Of a stretch of DNA of 63,622 bases, positions 31,295 through 39,943 are shown piece after piece. Position 1 is the stretch's first letter, and the number at the start of each line of letters is the position of its first letter. The stretch comes from a virus: the IMG/VR virus record IMGVR_UViG_3300045747_000073, positions 1 to 63,622 of that record; one strand, written 5' to 3'. Made by a program: the position numbers and the translations under genes. The notes under the pieces are model-generated. The model was not told where the DNA came from and did no database searches. It worked only from the letters and a program-made list of their open reading frames with translations.

Positions 31295-31477
31295 CCAAAA
31301 GAAACAGGGCAAGAGCGCCCAACCAACACAACAGAGCAACAACCCACAACGCGAGCACAAGGCAAGCCAAGGACGCACGGGAAGAGCCCACAAAGGAAAC
31401 AAGGGGGTCACACAAAGGAACAAGGCGAACCCACAACACACACAAGAAACCTTTTGACACGCAAAGAGAGACACCGA
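31295..31477. other. Extreme strand-composition tract (almost no T on the plus strand)
   Basis: There are only five T in 183 bases: one at 31408 and four at 31452-31455. The first 113 bases have none. The sequence is A/C/G-rich with short CACAA and CAAGG repeats. It separates the two divergent gene blocks. On the minus strand it would be an RNA leader nearly free of A; on the plus strand, RNA nearly free of U. Confidence 0.9.
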
Positions 31478-31500
31478 TTAGCCGGTACCTAATAGAGATA
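31476..31500 (+). promoter_or_regulatory. Candidate phage-RNAP promoter, element E9 (late block)
   Basis: GATTAGCCGGTACCTAATAG then AGATA, pointing to the large terminase 120 bases downstream. Just after it, TTTAAG/CTTAAA and ACTC-AAAA-GAGT (31502-31531) form a 5' stem-loop that could protect the transcript. Confidence 0.65.
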
Positions 31501-31619
31501 TTTTAAGGGCACTCAAAAGAGTATTCTTAAACTATCATTATTCCAAAAAAATTACTAATAATTTCTAGCCAAGTATACCCATACAGAGTATAGGGATATT
31601 CATTAAGGAACAACAAACA

Positions 31620-33359
31620 ATGGCATTCACCGACGTCATCCGCAAGGGCCACCATGCAACGCAGCCCCTCCCAGAGATCCCAGAGGATCTCCTCCAATAC
31701 ATCCCCCAGTCTGCTGCACAGAAACGTGCGAATGGTCTAAAGCTAGCTGCACTAAGAGAACTCAAGAAAAGGGAGAAGCTAAATGAATACAGGGGGAACT
31801 TCGAAGTATTCTGCAATGAACAGGTTAAAGTACTACCCAAGGATGCCTCTATTGGGTTCATTCCATTACATCTTAATGAAGCCCAACAAATCGTCAACGC
31901 CAAGATTGAAGAGCAGCTTAAGGCAACTGGTAAAGTCAGGGCGATCATCCTTAAGGCTAGGCAGATGGGTCTCTCGACATACACAGCTTCGAGGGTATTC
32001 TGGAAGGCTTATCTTAACCCTTACCATAAGTCGGTTATTCTAGCTCATGATGCAGCTACGGCTGATGCATTGTTCACCATGAGCAAGAACATTATTAGCC
32101 GGATGACTGATGAGTACAGACCAGAGTTTAAAAAGAGTAATGCGAAGGAGATTCAGTTCTTGCATAACGACTCAGGGTATCGGCTATATACCGCTGGATC
32201 AGGTGAAGCGGGACGAGGATCAACCCCTACTGTTTGTCACATGTCTGAGGTAGCCTTTTGGCAGAATGATGAGTCACTACTCGCTGGGCTATTCCAAGGG
32301 ATTTCCCAAGCTGACGGTACTGAAGTGATCCTTGAGAGCACTGCTAACGGTATTGGTAATGCCTTTCATAGGCTCTGGAATGGTGCTGTGGAAGGTACTA
32401 ACGAGTATGTAGCTATCTTTGTTCCTTGGTTCTTGATGTCAGAGTATCGTAGGGAACACCCTAAGGACATGGAGCTATTGCCTGAAGAGGAATCCCTTGT
32501 TCTCAAGTTCTCACTAACCAAGGATCAGTTATACTGGCGTAGGTTGAAGATAGCAGAGTCAGGGGAACTCAAGTTTAAGCAAGAGTATCCATCAACTCCT
32601 GAAGAAGCATTTCTTGTTTCTGGTGCTAATGTATTTAACGTGGAGAAGCTAAATGCCCTCATACCTCAACCAGTACTGGCTAAGCGGGAGTTTGATTTTG
32701 ATTCTTGTATGTTTGATGATGTCAGACATGGTAGTCTGGAGATTTTTAAGTACCCGACTTTTGAAGATGCTTTTGCTGTTGGTGCTGATGTTTCTCTGGG
32801 TGTTGGGAGAGATTTTTCTACGGCTGTAGTAATGAACAAGAGAAAGGAAGTATGTGCAATCTATCACAATAACACTATTGATCCTTCTCAATTTGGAGAT
32901 CTACTGTTCTATCTTGGCAGATATTATAACAATGCACTTCTAGCAGTAGAATCAAACAGCATGGGTATTGCCACCTTGAATAGGCTAGCCCAGATGAACT
33001 ACATCAATATGTACTTCCAAACTAAGATGGCTAATGTCTCTAAGGAGGATGGTACTAGAATGGGTTGGAGAACTACCTCATCCAGTAAGCCAGCTATCAT
33101 CGGGTTCCTTAAGTCTGCCATTGAGCAGGAAGAGATCTGGATCCCTTCTAGGATGATGATTCAGGAACTTATGAATTTTGTTGTTAGTGACACTGGTAAG
33201 ACTGGTGGGTCCACTGGTAACAACGATGACTCTGTAATAGCACTAGCTATTGTCTTGGAAGTAATCCGGACTCATGGAGACAGACTAACAAACAATCGGG
33301 TACCGTTCACTCAACAGAGTAAGACGTACCAATCTCAAGGAGATACAAATTGGCTATAG
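31620..33359 (+). CDS. terL: Terminase large subunit, 579 aa
   Basis: The ATPase part has a Walker A-like KARQMGLST, a Walker B region (TVCHMSEVAF) and a coupling motif near ILESTANG. The nuclease part keeps acidic residues in GADVSLGVGRDFS, LAVESNSMG and GNNDDSVIAL. It cuts and pumps DNA into the prohead through the portal. It is the first gene of the late block; AAGGAACAACAAACA precedes the start. Confidence 0.96.
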   Translation: MAFTDVIRKGHHATQPLPEIPEDLLQYIPQSAAQKRANGLKLAALRELKKREKLNEYRGNFEVFCNEQVKVLPKDASIGFIPLHLNEAQQIVNAKIEEQLKATGKVRAIILKARQMGLSTYTASRVFWKAYLNPYHKSVILAHDAATADALFTMSKNIISRMTDEYRPEFKKSNAKEIQFLHNDSGYRLYTAGSGEAGRGSTPTVCHMSEVAFWQNDESLLAGLFQGISQADGTEVILESTANGIGNAFHRLWNGAVEGTNEYVAIFVPWFLMSEYRREHPKDMELLPEEESLVLKFSLTKDQLYWRRLKIAESGELKFKQEYPSTPEEAFLVSGANVFNVEKLNALIPQPVLAKREFDFDSCMFDDVRHGSLEIFKYPTFEDAFAVGADVSLGVGRDFSTAVVMNKRKEVCAIYHNNTIDPSQFGDLLFYLGRYYNNALLAVESNSMGIATLNRLAQMNYINMYFQTKMANVSKEDGTRMGWRTTSSSKPAIIGFLKSAIEQEEIWIPSRMMIQELMNFVVSDTGKTGGSTGNNDDSVIALAIVLEVIRTHGDRLTNNRVPFTQQSKTYQSQGDTNWL

Positions 33360-33490
33360 ATCTTAAACTAACAGCACAGGAACGAAAGAGTATTCAATCG
33401 TTTATGAAGCCTCAAACACAGGCTAAGCTTGTTAACCCCAAGGAAAAGGTTGGCGATAAAATCCCTAAAGACTTTATGCCTAAACGCTGA
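33350..33490 (+). CDS. Small basic protein, 46 aa (TTG start)
   Basis: TTG at 33350 follows AAGGAGATACAAA inside the terminase end. The protein is Lys-rich (QERKSIQSFMKPQTQAK). A strong ribosome site and a clean fit before the promoter element support it. No known family. Confidence 0.72.
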   Translation: MAIDLKLTAQERKSIQSFMKPQTQAKLVNPKEKVGDKIPKDFMPKR

Positions 33491-33494
33491 AATA

Positions 33495-33552
33495 GTTAGC
33501 CGGTACTGAGGGCTACGCCCGAAGCCAGCGTAGCTGGTACCTAATAGAAGAG
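33495..33552 (+). promoter_or_regulatory. Candidate promoter E10 interrupted by doublet hairpin D4
   Basis: A partial element copy (GTTAGCCGGTACT, 33495-33507) is followed by two hairpins, GGGC-TAC-GCCC (33510-33520) and CCAGC-GTA-GCTGG (33525-33537), then the rest of an element (GTAGCTGGTACCTAATAG). The arrangement looks like a hairpin pair inserted into a promoter with duplication of TAGCYGGTACY. The portal gene follows at 33592. Confidence 0.62.
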
Positions 33553-33591
33553 ACCATTGTTGGTCTTTGATTGTATGAATGAAAGGCAACA

Positions 33592-35823
33592 ATGAGTAAT
33601 ACAGCAAATTATAAAGAAAAGGTTGATGACTCAGAACTAAAACAGATGATCGAACAAGGGGTGATGAACTCCGTTGGTGACTTCTTGAACAGTTCTGACA
33701 TGGCCCGAGAAAGACAGAAAGCCACGCTAGAGTACGGGATGATGCCACAGATGCATCTATCACCCCAAGGTGTATCGCAGATCGTATCCTCAGATACCGT
33801 AGAAGTTATTGAAGGATACGTAGCGATTCTGTCTGAACTCTTGTTTAGTAACAACAAACTTGCTAGGTTTATTCCAGCAGGTACACAACCTACTGACTTC
33901 CATAAGGCAAAAGTAGCAAGTGACCTAGTAAACTACACCATTTTCAAGCAAAATAATGGGTGGGAGTTGCTAAATACATGGGTAAAAGCTGCACTACTTT
34001 GGAAGAATTCAGTAGTTCGGTGGGAATATATCGAGGATTTTGAGTATTCCTTTGAAGAATACGACACAATCTCACAAGAAAACCTAGATTTACTGCTGGC
34101 TGAACCCGACACCGAGATTGTCGGTAAGCTTCAGTACGATCAAGAGTTAAAGTCTAATCCGGAGACGGGTCAGTCTGAGTATGTAATGGTCTATAAGGAC
34201 GTGCGACTAAAAATTAAGCACAACAAGACCCGAATTCAGATCAAGAACGTTCATCCAGAGTCTTTCCGTATCACACGGGATGCTCACGGCTTCAATGATG
34301 CTGCTTTTGTTGGTATCCAGATAGATCTTACAAGGTCAGAGATACGAAAACAATGGCCAGACATTGCAGATACGATTAACTGGGACGAGATCGGTGATGG
34401 TTCCTACGATTGGGCCACTAAATACACCGAGGAACAGTCAGTTCGTAAGCGGTTAGTAGGTGAAGAGTACTGGTTGGGTGGAAACTCGCGTGAGTTGTAC
34501 CCAACTGAGGCAAATAGGCAGGTCACAGTCATTGAATGTTGGCTTAGAGTGGATCGGGATGGTGACGGTATCGCAGAATTGAAACATTTCATCTTAGCGG
34601 GTGGAACAATTCTCTTGGAGGAGGATGCAGATGAGATTCCGTTGGCTTCCCTCTGCCCATTCGACGTACCCCACGAGTTCTTTGGTCTATCTGCTGCTGA
34701 TATGGTGCGTCCTACCACTATGGCTACTACCGCTATCCTGCGCGGTTTTGTTGAGAACGTTTATCTCACAAATTACTCCCCGAAGCTAGCAGATCCTAAC
34801 GTAGTTGACTTCTCTGCCCTGCAGAATATGAAGCCTAAGCAGATTATTGCGACTAATGGTAACCCCAACAGTGCAGTTGCTGCTATGACCCCTGATACCA
34901 TCAGCCAAGGTACAGTTCCTTTGTTGGAAATGCTACAAACTCACAAGGAACAAGCTACCGGGCTGTCTAAAGCTGCACAAGGCTTGAATGACACCCTCTT
35001 TGTCTCAGGCAACTCAGACGAGAAGATGGCCCGTGCACAATCTGCAGCACAAGTGCGTATCCAGCACATGGCTCGTAGGTTTGTTGAGACAGGTATTCAT
35101 CGTTTGTGTAATGGGGTGTATAACCTCATCAAGACTAAGATGAAAGGTTCAGAAGTCAAGTATACCACGCAGAATGATGTGTTCAAAGCTGTGGATCCTG
35201 CTACCTTACCCAACAACCTTGTTATGTACATCGATGCTGACGTAGGTGAGAACGGTAACTCATCGATTGTCAAGAAAATGACTATTGTGGGACAACAACT
35301 AATCCCGGCGCTGCAACAAGCAGGCGCTGGTTCGGCGGTTAACCCAGAGGCTGCAGTACGTATTGCATGTAAGACATTAGAAGCAATGGATCTTGATCCT
35401 CTTGACTTCCTTGTTGACTACACTGCACCAGACTTCAAACAGAAGGCTGAAGAATCTCGTAAAGCAGAAGAACAAGCACAACAGAAGAAACAACAACTGG
35501 AAGAACAACTGAAGCAACTGGATATCGCTCAGAGACAAGCAACCCTTGACCTGACTAACGTACAATCGAAAAACGCGCTTCAGGATAACACAAAGCAACT
35601 AATGGTTGCGCTCGATAAGAGCCAACAAGAGTATCTTAAGCTGTACATCAGTGCAGCTAAGGAAGGTGTTGAACTTCCACTAGTCAAAGGAATTGACGAA
35701 CTACTTAAGATCGCCAATGACTTTATTAAGAGTAACGGGGGAGACAACGCTAACGCCCCTCAGGGCAGTGCGCCCCCACCCACACTACCCGGGCCACCTA
35801 TGGCACCGGATTTACCAATGTAA
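33592..35823 (+). CDS. Portal protein, 743 aa
   Basis: Size, place after the terminase and sequence style (GVSQIVSSDTVEVIEGYVAIL, the crown-like WKNSVVRWEY, and a Gln-rich coiled-coil C-terminus AQQKKQQLEEQLKQL) fit podovirus portal proteins. It forms the 12-fold ring for packaging and ejection. The C-terminus is Pro-rich. Confidence 0.92.
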   Translation: MSNTANYKEKVDDSELKQMIEQGVMNSVGDFLNSSDMARERQKATLEYGMMPQMHLSPQGVSQIVSSDTVEVIEGYVAILSELLFSNNKLARFIPAGTQPTDFHKAKVASDLVNYTIFKQNNGWELLNTWVKAALLWKNSVVRWEYIEDFEYSFEEYDTISQENLDLLLAEPDTEIVGKLQYDQELKSNPETGQSEYVMVYKDVRLKIKHNKTRIQIKNVHPESFRITRDAHGFNDAAFVGIQIDLTRSEIRKQWPDIADTINWDEIGDGSYDWATKYTEEQSVRKRLVGEEYWLGGNSRELYPTEANRQVTVIECWLRVDRDGDGIAELKHFILAGGTILLEEDADEIPLASLCPFDVPHEFFGLSAADMVRPTTMATTAILRGFVENVYLTNYSPKLADPNVVDFSALQNMKPKQIIATNGNPNSAVAAMTPDTISQGTVPLLEMLQTHKEQATGLSKAAQGLNDTLFVSGNSDEKMARAQSAAQVRIQHMARRFVETGIHRLCNGVYNLIKTKMKGSEVKYTTQNDVFKAVDPATLPNNLVMYIDADVGENGNSSIVKKMTIVGQQLIPALQQAGAGSAVNPEAAVRIACKTLEAMDLDPLDFLVDYTAPDFKQKAEESRKAEEQAQQKKQQLEEQLKQLDIAQRQATLDLTNVQSKNALQDNTKQLMVALDKSQQEYLKLYISAAKEGVELPLVKGIDELLKIANDFIKSNGGDNANAPQGSAPPPTLPGPPMAPDLPM

Positions 35824-35835
35824 CTCAGAGAGAAC

Positions 35836-36201
35836 ATGGAAAAATACAGAGAAAACTTTAATGGCCGGGTGAAACCCAAAATGGACTATTCATCCGGCAT
35901 TGGACAAACAAAGATTGAACCCTTCAAAGAGTCACAAATGGCTCTAGCGAAATCTATGTTTGCCAAAGAAGAACGAGAGCAATTCTTTAATGATGCATAC
36001 GGTGAGATCCTTAGCGATCTCTTTGTAGCATGGTTGAAGACCGAGCCACATGCAGTCAAGGAAAGAGACTTCCTATATGCTTCTGCAATGGCTCTAGGCT
36101 CAATTAAATCAAAGATGATTGGCATCGAACAATACGGTACCAACATGCAATTCATCAAACAACAAACCAAATCCCAAGAAGGGGAAGGAAACAATGAGTA
36201 A
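35836..36201 (+). CDS. Head-associated hypothetical protein, 121 aa
   Basis: Charged helical protein between the portal and scaffold (FFNDAYGEILSDLFVAWLKTEPH, then YASAMALGSIKSKMIG). Genes here are often head-assembly helpers. No domain recognised. Confidence 0.78.
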   Translation: MEKYRENFNGRVKPKMDYSSGIGQTKIEPFKESQMALAKSMFAKEEREQFFNDAYGEILSDLFVAWLKTEPHAVKERDFLYASAMALGSIKSKMIGIEQYGTNMQFIKQQTKSQEGEGNNE

Positions 36202-36421
36202 AAATATTCTAGCGAAAGATGTCTTAGTTAAGGCGCGTGATGAGCTGGTCAATGAGATCGCTGCTTGCGGTGCTAACGGTGGGGTGGGTCGCTCTCAGAG
36301 CTATGCCCCTGTTCTGGTAAATATCCAGAATGCTATTGATGTACTCGACGGGCTCGATGTATCTACAGTAGACCGCATGGCCGCAGTTCGCGCAGCTAAG
36401 AAACAACAGACACAAGGATAA
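36194..36421 (+). CDS. Hypothetical protein, 75 aa
   Basis: ATG 36194 follows AAGGAAACA and overlaps the previous gene by 8 bases. A helical sequence with a Gly-rich turn (CGANGGVGRSQSY). Unknown. Confidence 0.76.
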   Translation: MSKNILAKDVLVKARDELVNEIAACGANGGVGRSQSYAPVLVNIQNAIDVLDGLDVSTVDRMAAVRAAKKQQTQG

Positions 36422-36428
36422 TTAAACA

Positions 36429-37565
36429 ATGGCAACTTACACCGACACCCTCTCTACTTCAACACCTGCTTCAGAAATCTCTAGCAGCAGTTTTAATGAC
36501 GGGGAATACAGTGACTCGAACAACGCACCCAGCCTAGATGACATTATGAAGAACTCACCAGTTGCAGAACTGTTGGGTTTGAATAGTGATCTACCAGAAG
36601 AGGACGAGAGTGAGAATGTTCAAGACAAAACTACAGAAGACAGCACCGATGAGGATGTAGCAGAGTCTGAAAAAGAATCAGATGAAGAAGCCGATAAAGA
36701 TAAGGCCGACGAGAAAGAAGCTGGGGATGAAGAATCTACCCCCGAATCCGAACTCCCGGGCGAAGACGATATCGACTGGACATACAAGATTCCGGTCAAG
36801 ATTGACGGGGAACTTAAGTATGTCACCTTGGAAGAGGCCCGTAAGGGATACGCCACGGATCAACATTTGACCTCTAAAGGGCGACAACTCGCAGAAGAAA
36901 AGAAAGCGATTGACACAGAAAGAACAACTAAGCTAAATGAGTTGGTTCAACTTGGCACTGTCCTCCACGAGGATTTGATGGCTGAGGAGACCAAGCTTAC
37001 TGCGGATTACCAACGACTCACTGCTGAAATCGATAAGGCACGAGACGAAGGTGATACATATGCAGCAAGGGAAGCGAAAGACGCTCGTGAAGCCATCCAA
37101 GAGAAATACTGGAAGGTGCGCAACGGACGGGAAGAAAAGACAAAAGCAATTGCTAGTAAGATCCAAGAACAACAAACATTAGTGCAACAAGAGTTACTGA
37201 AACAATATTCAGAAAAGATCACAACGCTGATCCCTGACTATTCGGATAAAGTTGCCAAGAGTGTTCGGGAATTTGCTATCAAGGAGGGCATTCCAGAAGG
37301 ATTGCTTGAACAAATCTATGATCCCCAAGTTGTGAAATTCATTAACGACTATCGCAAACTAAAGACAGCTAAGGATACGGGTGAGGCTAAACGAAAAATT
37401 GTTCAGACAGTGAAATCAATCCCCACAAAGAAGGGAACCCCGATTTCACAACGAGAGCAGGCACAAGATAAGTCATCCCGGGCGAAGGTTCTATCTGGTC
37501 AAGGGTCCAATCAGGATCAGCTTGACTTCCTGAAAAGGATTTCATCTGTGAGTAAGAAACTTTGA
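36429..37565 (+). CDS. Capsid scaffolding protein, 378 aa
   Basis: The first third is strongly acidic and low complexity (for example EADKDKADEKEAGDEE). Next comes a short folded region (YKIPVKIDGELKYVTLEEA), then a long coiled coil and a basic C-terminus. This is the usual build of podovirus scaffolds, and it lies directly before the capsid gene. Confidence 0.88.
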   Translation: MATYTDTLSTSTPASEISSSSFNDGEYSDSNNAPSLDDIMKNSPVAELLGLNSDLPEEDESENVQDKTTEDSTDEDVAESEKESDEEADKDKADEKEAGDEESTPESELPGEDDIDWTYKIPVKIDGELKYVTLEEARKGYATDQHLTSKGRQLAEEKKAIDTERTTKLNELVQLGTVLHEDLMAEETKLTADYQRLTAEIDKARDEGDTYAAREAKDAREAIQEKYWKVRNGREEKTKAIASKIQEQQTLVQQELLKQYSEKITTLIPDYSDKVAKSVREFAIKEGIPEGLLEQIYDPQVVKFINDYRKLKTAKDTGEAKRKIVQTVKSIPTKKGTPISQREQAQDKSSRAKVLSGQGSNQDQLDFLKRISSVSKKL

Positions 37566-37610
37566 ATCGGAGTCTAACGACTCCTCTATCTTACTTTAGG
37601 AGAATTTAAA

Positions 37611-38723
37611 ATGGCAGGTGCAAATTTTGCAACTGGTGGCCCTAAGGCCGCCGCTCGTTCGTCTGGTGCTACTGGTAATGCAGTAAACGCTGGTGAACGC
37701 GAAGATCTGGCTAACTTCATTTCGATGATTAGCCGTGATGAAACCCCCTTCTTGTCGTCTATCGGCAAGACCAAAGCAACCGCAGTCTTCCACGAGTGGC
37801 AGACCGATGAGTTGTCTGTTCCCGTGTCCTCTCCAGTGGCTGAAGGCGTATCGTACGCTACTCAAGCGGCTGCTCAGGCCGCTGAACCCTTCCGTACTCG
37901 TCTGGGTAACTACACCCAGATCAACAGTAAGACCGTTACGGTTACTGGTACTAAACGTGCCGTTGACCAAGCCGGTGTTGCTGATGAGTACGCTTATCAA
38001 CTTAAAAAGCGTGGTACTGAACTCCGCCGTGACGTTGAGTTCGACTTGGTTCAAGGCTGGAAGAACTCTAACGGTTCTGGTACTCGTACCTTCGGTGGTT
38101 ATCAAGCTTGGGTGAACTACACCGCAGCTACCAACACACCGGCTACGGCATTCCATGTGTCTAGCGCAACCTACGTTGCTCCGACCAATCCAGGCGGTGG
38201 TACTTGTGGTACCTTCTCTACTGCTACGTCTGCAGCTACGGTGTCTCTGACTCTGTCGCATGTTGACAATGCTATGCAAGCAGTGTACGAGAATGGTGGC
38301 AAGGCTACTAAGCTGATGCTATCCCCGGCTAACCGTCGTGTGTTCTCTGCTAAGGCCCAGTCCGCTGGCTCTGGTACGAGCAATGCGGGTGACGGTAACG
38401 TTCGTCGTAATGTTGACACTGATGGTAAACTCCGTCAGTCTGTCGAGATCTACATGAGCGACTTTGGTGACATCATGGTTGTTCCTAACTACGTTATGGG
38501 CATCTCTAACTTGGCACCTATCACCAACCTGACCAATGCTGCTAACTTTAGTGCATTCGTGTTCGATCCTATGTGGTTCAGCTATGCTTCCCTGCGTCCT
38601 ATGCAGGAAGTTGATCTGGGCCAGCTGGGTGACTCGATCATCGGTCAGATTGTTGAAGAAGGTACTTTGGAATGCCGCAATCCTAAGGGCGCGGCTATGA
38701 TCTTTGGTCTGTCTGGAGCCTAA
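37611..38723 (+). CDS. Major capsid protein, SU10-like (DUF5309 type), 370 aa
   Basis: MISRDETPFLSSIGKTKA, FHEWQTDEL, LGNYTQINSKTVTVTGTKRAVDQAG and RRDVEFDLV are the conserved stretches of the SU10-type HK97-fold capsid proteins. AGGAGAATTTAAA precedes the start. GC content and codon choice look more regular than in the neighbours, as expected for a highly expressed gene. Confidence 0.93.
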   Translation: MAGANFATGGPKAAARSSGATGNAVNAGEREDLANFISMISRDETPFLSSIGKTKATAVFHEWQTDELSVPVSSPVAEGVSYATQAAAQAAEPFRTRLGNYTQINSKTVTVTGTKRAVDQAGVADEYAYQLKKRGTELRRDVEFDLVQGWKNSNGSGTRTFGGYQAWVNYTAATNTPATAFHVSSATYVAPTNPGGGTCGTFSTATSAATVSLTLSHVDNAMQAVYENGGKATKLMLSPANRRVFSAKAQSAGSGTSNAGDGNVRRNVDTDGKLRQSVEIYMSDFGDIMVVPNYVMGISNLAPITNLTNAANFSAFVFDPMWFSYASLRPMQEVDLGQLGDSIIGQIVEEGTLECRNPKGAAMIFGLSGA

Positions 38724-38783
38724 TCTAGACTAGTATCGGGGTGGGATGACGATCTCACCCCTATATTTTACTTTGAGGAAATA

Positions 38784-39110
38784 ATGGAATACAAATCAAT
38801 TGAAGACGTATCTAATAGCTTTGTCGTCAAAGAGAAGAAAGACGACTTTCTGCTAGAACAGAACGTAACTGCTTACAAAGACTATGCAGAGCATAGCAGG
38901 CAAGCCGATGAGGGATTCACTAAGAATGGACGACACTATCGTTCCTTTGCTATAATCCCGGACATCGTTAGCATCGACATACTTACTAAATACGGCTTAG
39001 ATATTCATTCCCAAGACTTCATGAGTCATCCTGCTAACCTGCGGAAGCTCAAGCAAATCATCATGACTAACTATCCCCTGTTACAAACATCAAATATAAG
39101 GAAAACATAA
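38784..39110 (+). CDS. Virion-region hypothetical protein, 108 aa
   Basis: Follows the capsid gene after a short gap with TTTGAGGAAATA. It ends HPANLRKLKQIIMTNYP. The position suggests a head-completion role; no domain recognised. Confidence 0.76.
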   Translation: MEYKSIEDVSNSFVVKEKKDDFLLEQNVTAYKDYAEHSRQADEGFTKNGRHYRSFAIIPDIVSIDILTKYGLDIHSQDFMSHPANLRKLKQIIMTNYPLLQTSNIRKT

Positions 39111-39419
39111 ATGCAATTCTTAAAGATTACAGCGGCCACTACAGGCATCGCTACATACATCCCAGACAACCAAGTTGTTAACATCACTGTAGCAGCTAAT
39201 ACAGCAGATGCAGGTACCGCTTATCGTGCACCTAATGTGGTACGTGGTTTGATCACTGGGGTTAAATACCTCGACGGTGCAGCGGCTGCAGCAGTCACAG
39301 TAACCGCTGTTGCAGGTATAACTGCCTATGCTGGTACAGCCACGGCTAAATACGAGTACGGTGTCATGACCCATGATGGCGCATTCACTGCAGTACTTTC
39401 TAACGTAACAGGACAATAA
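39111..39419 (+). CDS. Ala/Thr-rich virion protein, 102 aa
   Basis: Starts directly at the previous stop. It is rich in Ala, Thr and Val (AAAAAVTVTAVAGITAYAG), with beta-strand repeats typical of head decoration proteins. Assignment by composition and place only. Confidence 0.72.
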   Translation: MQFLKITAATTGIATYIPDNQVVNITVAANTADAGTAYRAPNVVRGLITGVKYLDGAAAAAVTVTAVAGITAYAGTATAKYEYGVMTHDGAFTAVLSNVTGQ

Positions 39420-39421
39420 TC

Positions 39422-39559
39422 ATGGCTGAACTTACAACACAACCTGCAGAAGTCAAGTTCACCCTTGAGATCACTCGTGCAGCAACAGGTGAAAAAGAGA
39501 TTGTAGAAATGGTGGGTCATATCGTGGCTCAAGATGAACAAACAGAAGGAGATAAATAA
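39422..39559 (+). CDS. Small protein, 45 aa
   Basis: The frame fills the gap between two virion genes; its stop overlaps the next start as TAATG. Sequence pieces are EVKFTLEITRAATGEKEI and a Gln/Glu-rich end. No family. Confidence 0.72.
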   Translation: MAELTTQPAEVKFTLEITRAATGEKEIVEMVGHIVAQDEQTEGDK

Positions 39560-39942
39560 TGGCGGTAACCCACACGACAGCAGCACGTAACGCTGCAACA
39601 GACGCAGTAACAGCACTCATTGGTGCATCTGGTAAGCTTGCCTTTCGTACCACGGGTACAGTAGGTGCTCCGGGTACTGTTGTAGCTACCTTGTCCTTGT
39701 CAGCTACTGCCTTTGGTGCTAGTGCTACGGGCACTGCTACGGCTAATGCGATTACTTCTGACACTGCTGCTGCTGGTGGTACGGTAGCTACGGCTACTCT
39801 ACAGACATCTGCTGGTACTGTAGTGATCCATTGTGCTGTTGCTGCTAGTGCATCAGACATTAACATGACTAATGGTTTGGTTGTGACTGCGGGTGACACC
39901 GTTGCTTGTTCAGCACTGACTTATACCGCACTGAGCGCATAA
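39559..39942 (+). CDS. Ala/Thr-rich virion protein, 127 aa
   Basis: Low-complexity Ala, Thr, Ser and Val sequence in short strands (ATLSLSATAFGASATGTA). AGAAGGAGATAA precedes the start. It probably coats the head or tail; the exact role is unknown. Confidence 0.75.
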   Translation: MAVTHTTAARNAATDAVTALIGASGKLAFRTTGTVGAPGTVVATLSLSATAFGASATGTATANAITSDTAAAGGTVATATLQTSAGTVVIHCAVAASASDINMTNGLVVTAGDTVACSALTYTALSA

Positions 39943-39943
39943 C

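Noticed and set aside
31287-31460. N-terminal hydrophobic extension of the 117-aa early protein
   Set aside because: Result of the T-rich opposite strand of the tract (Leu, Val, Cys and Phe codons). A strong GGAGG site sits before the internal ATG at 31286.
31207-31506. Plus-strand open frame of 99 codons through the T-less tract
   Set aside because: No ribosome site. The frame is open only because a strand without T cannot form stop codons; its charged sequence mirrors the composition.
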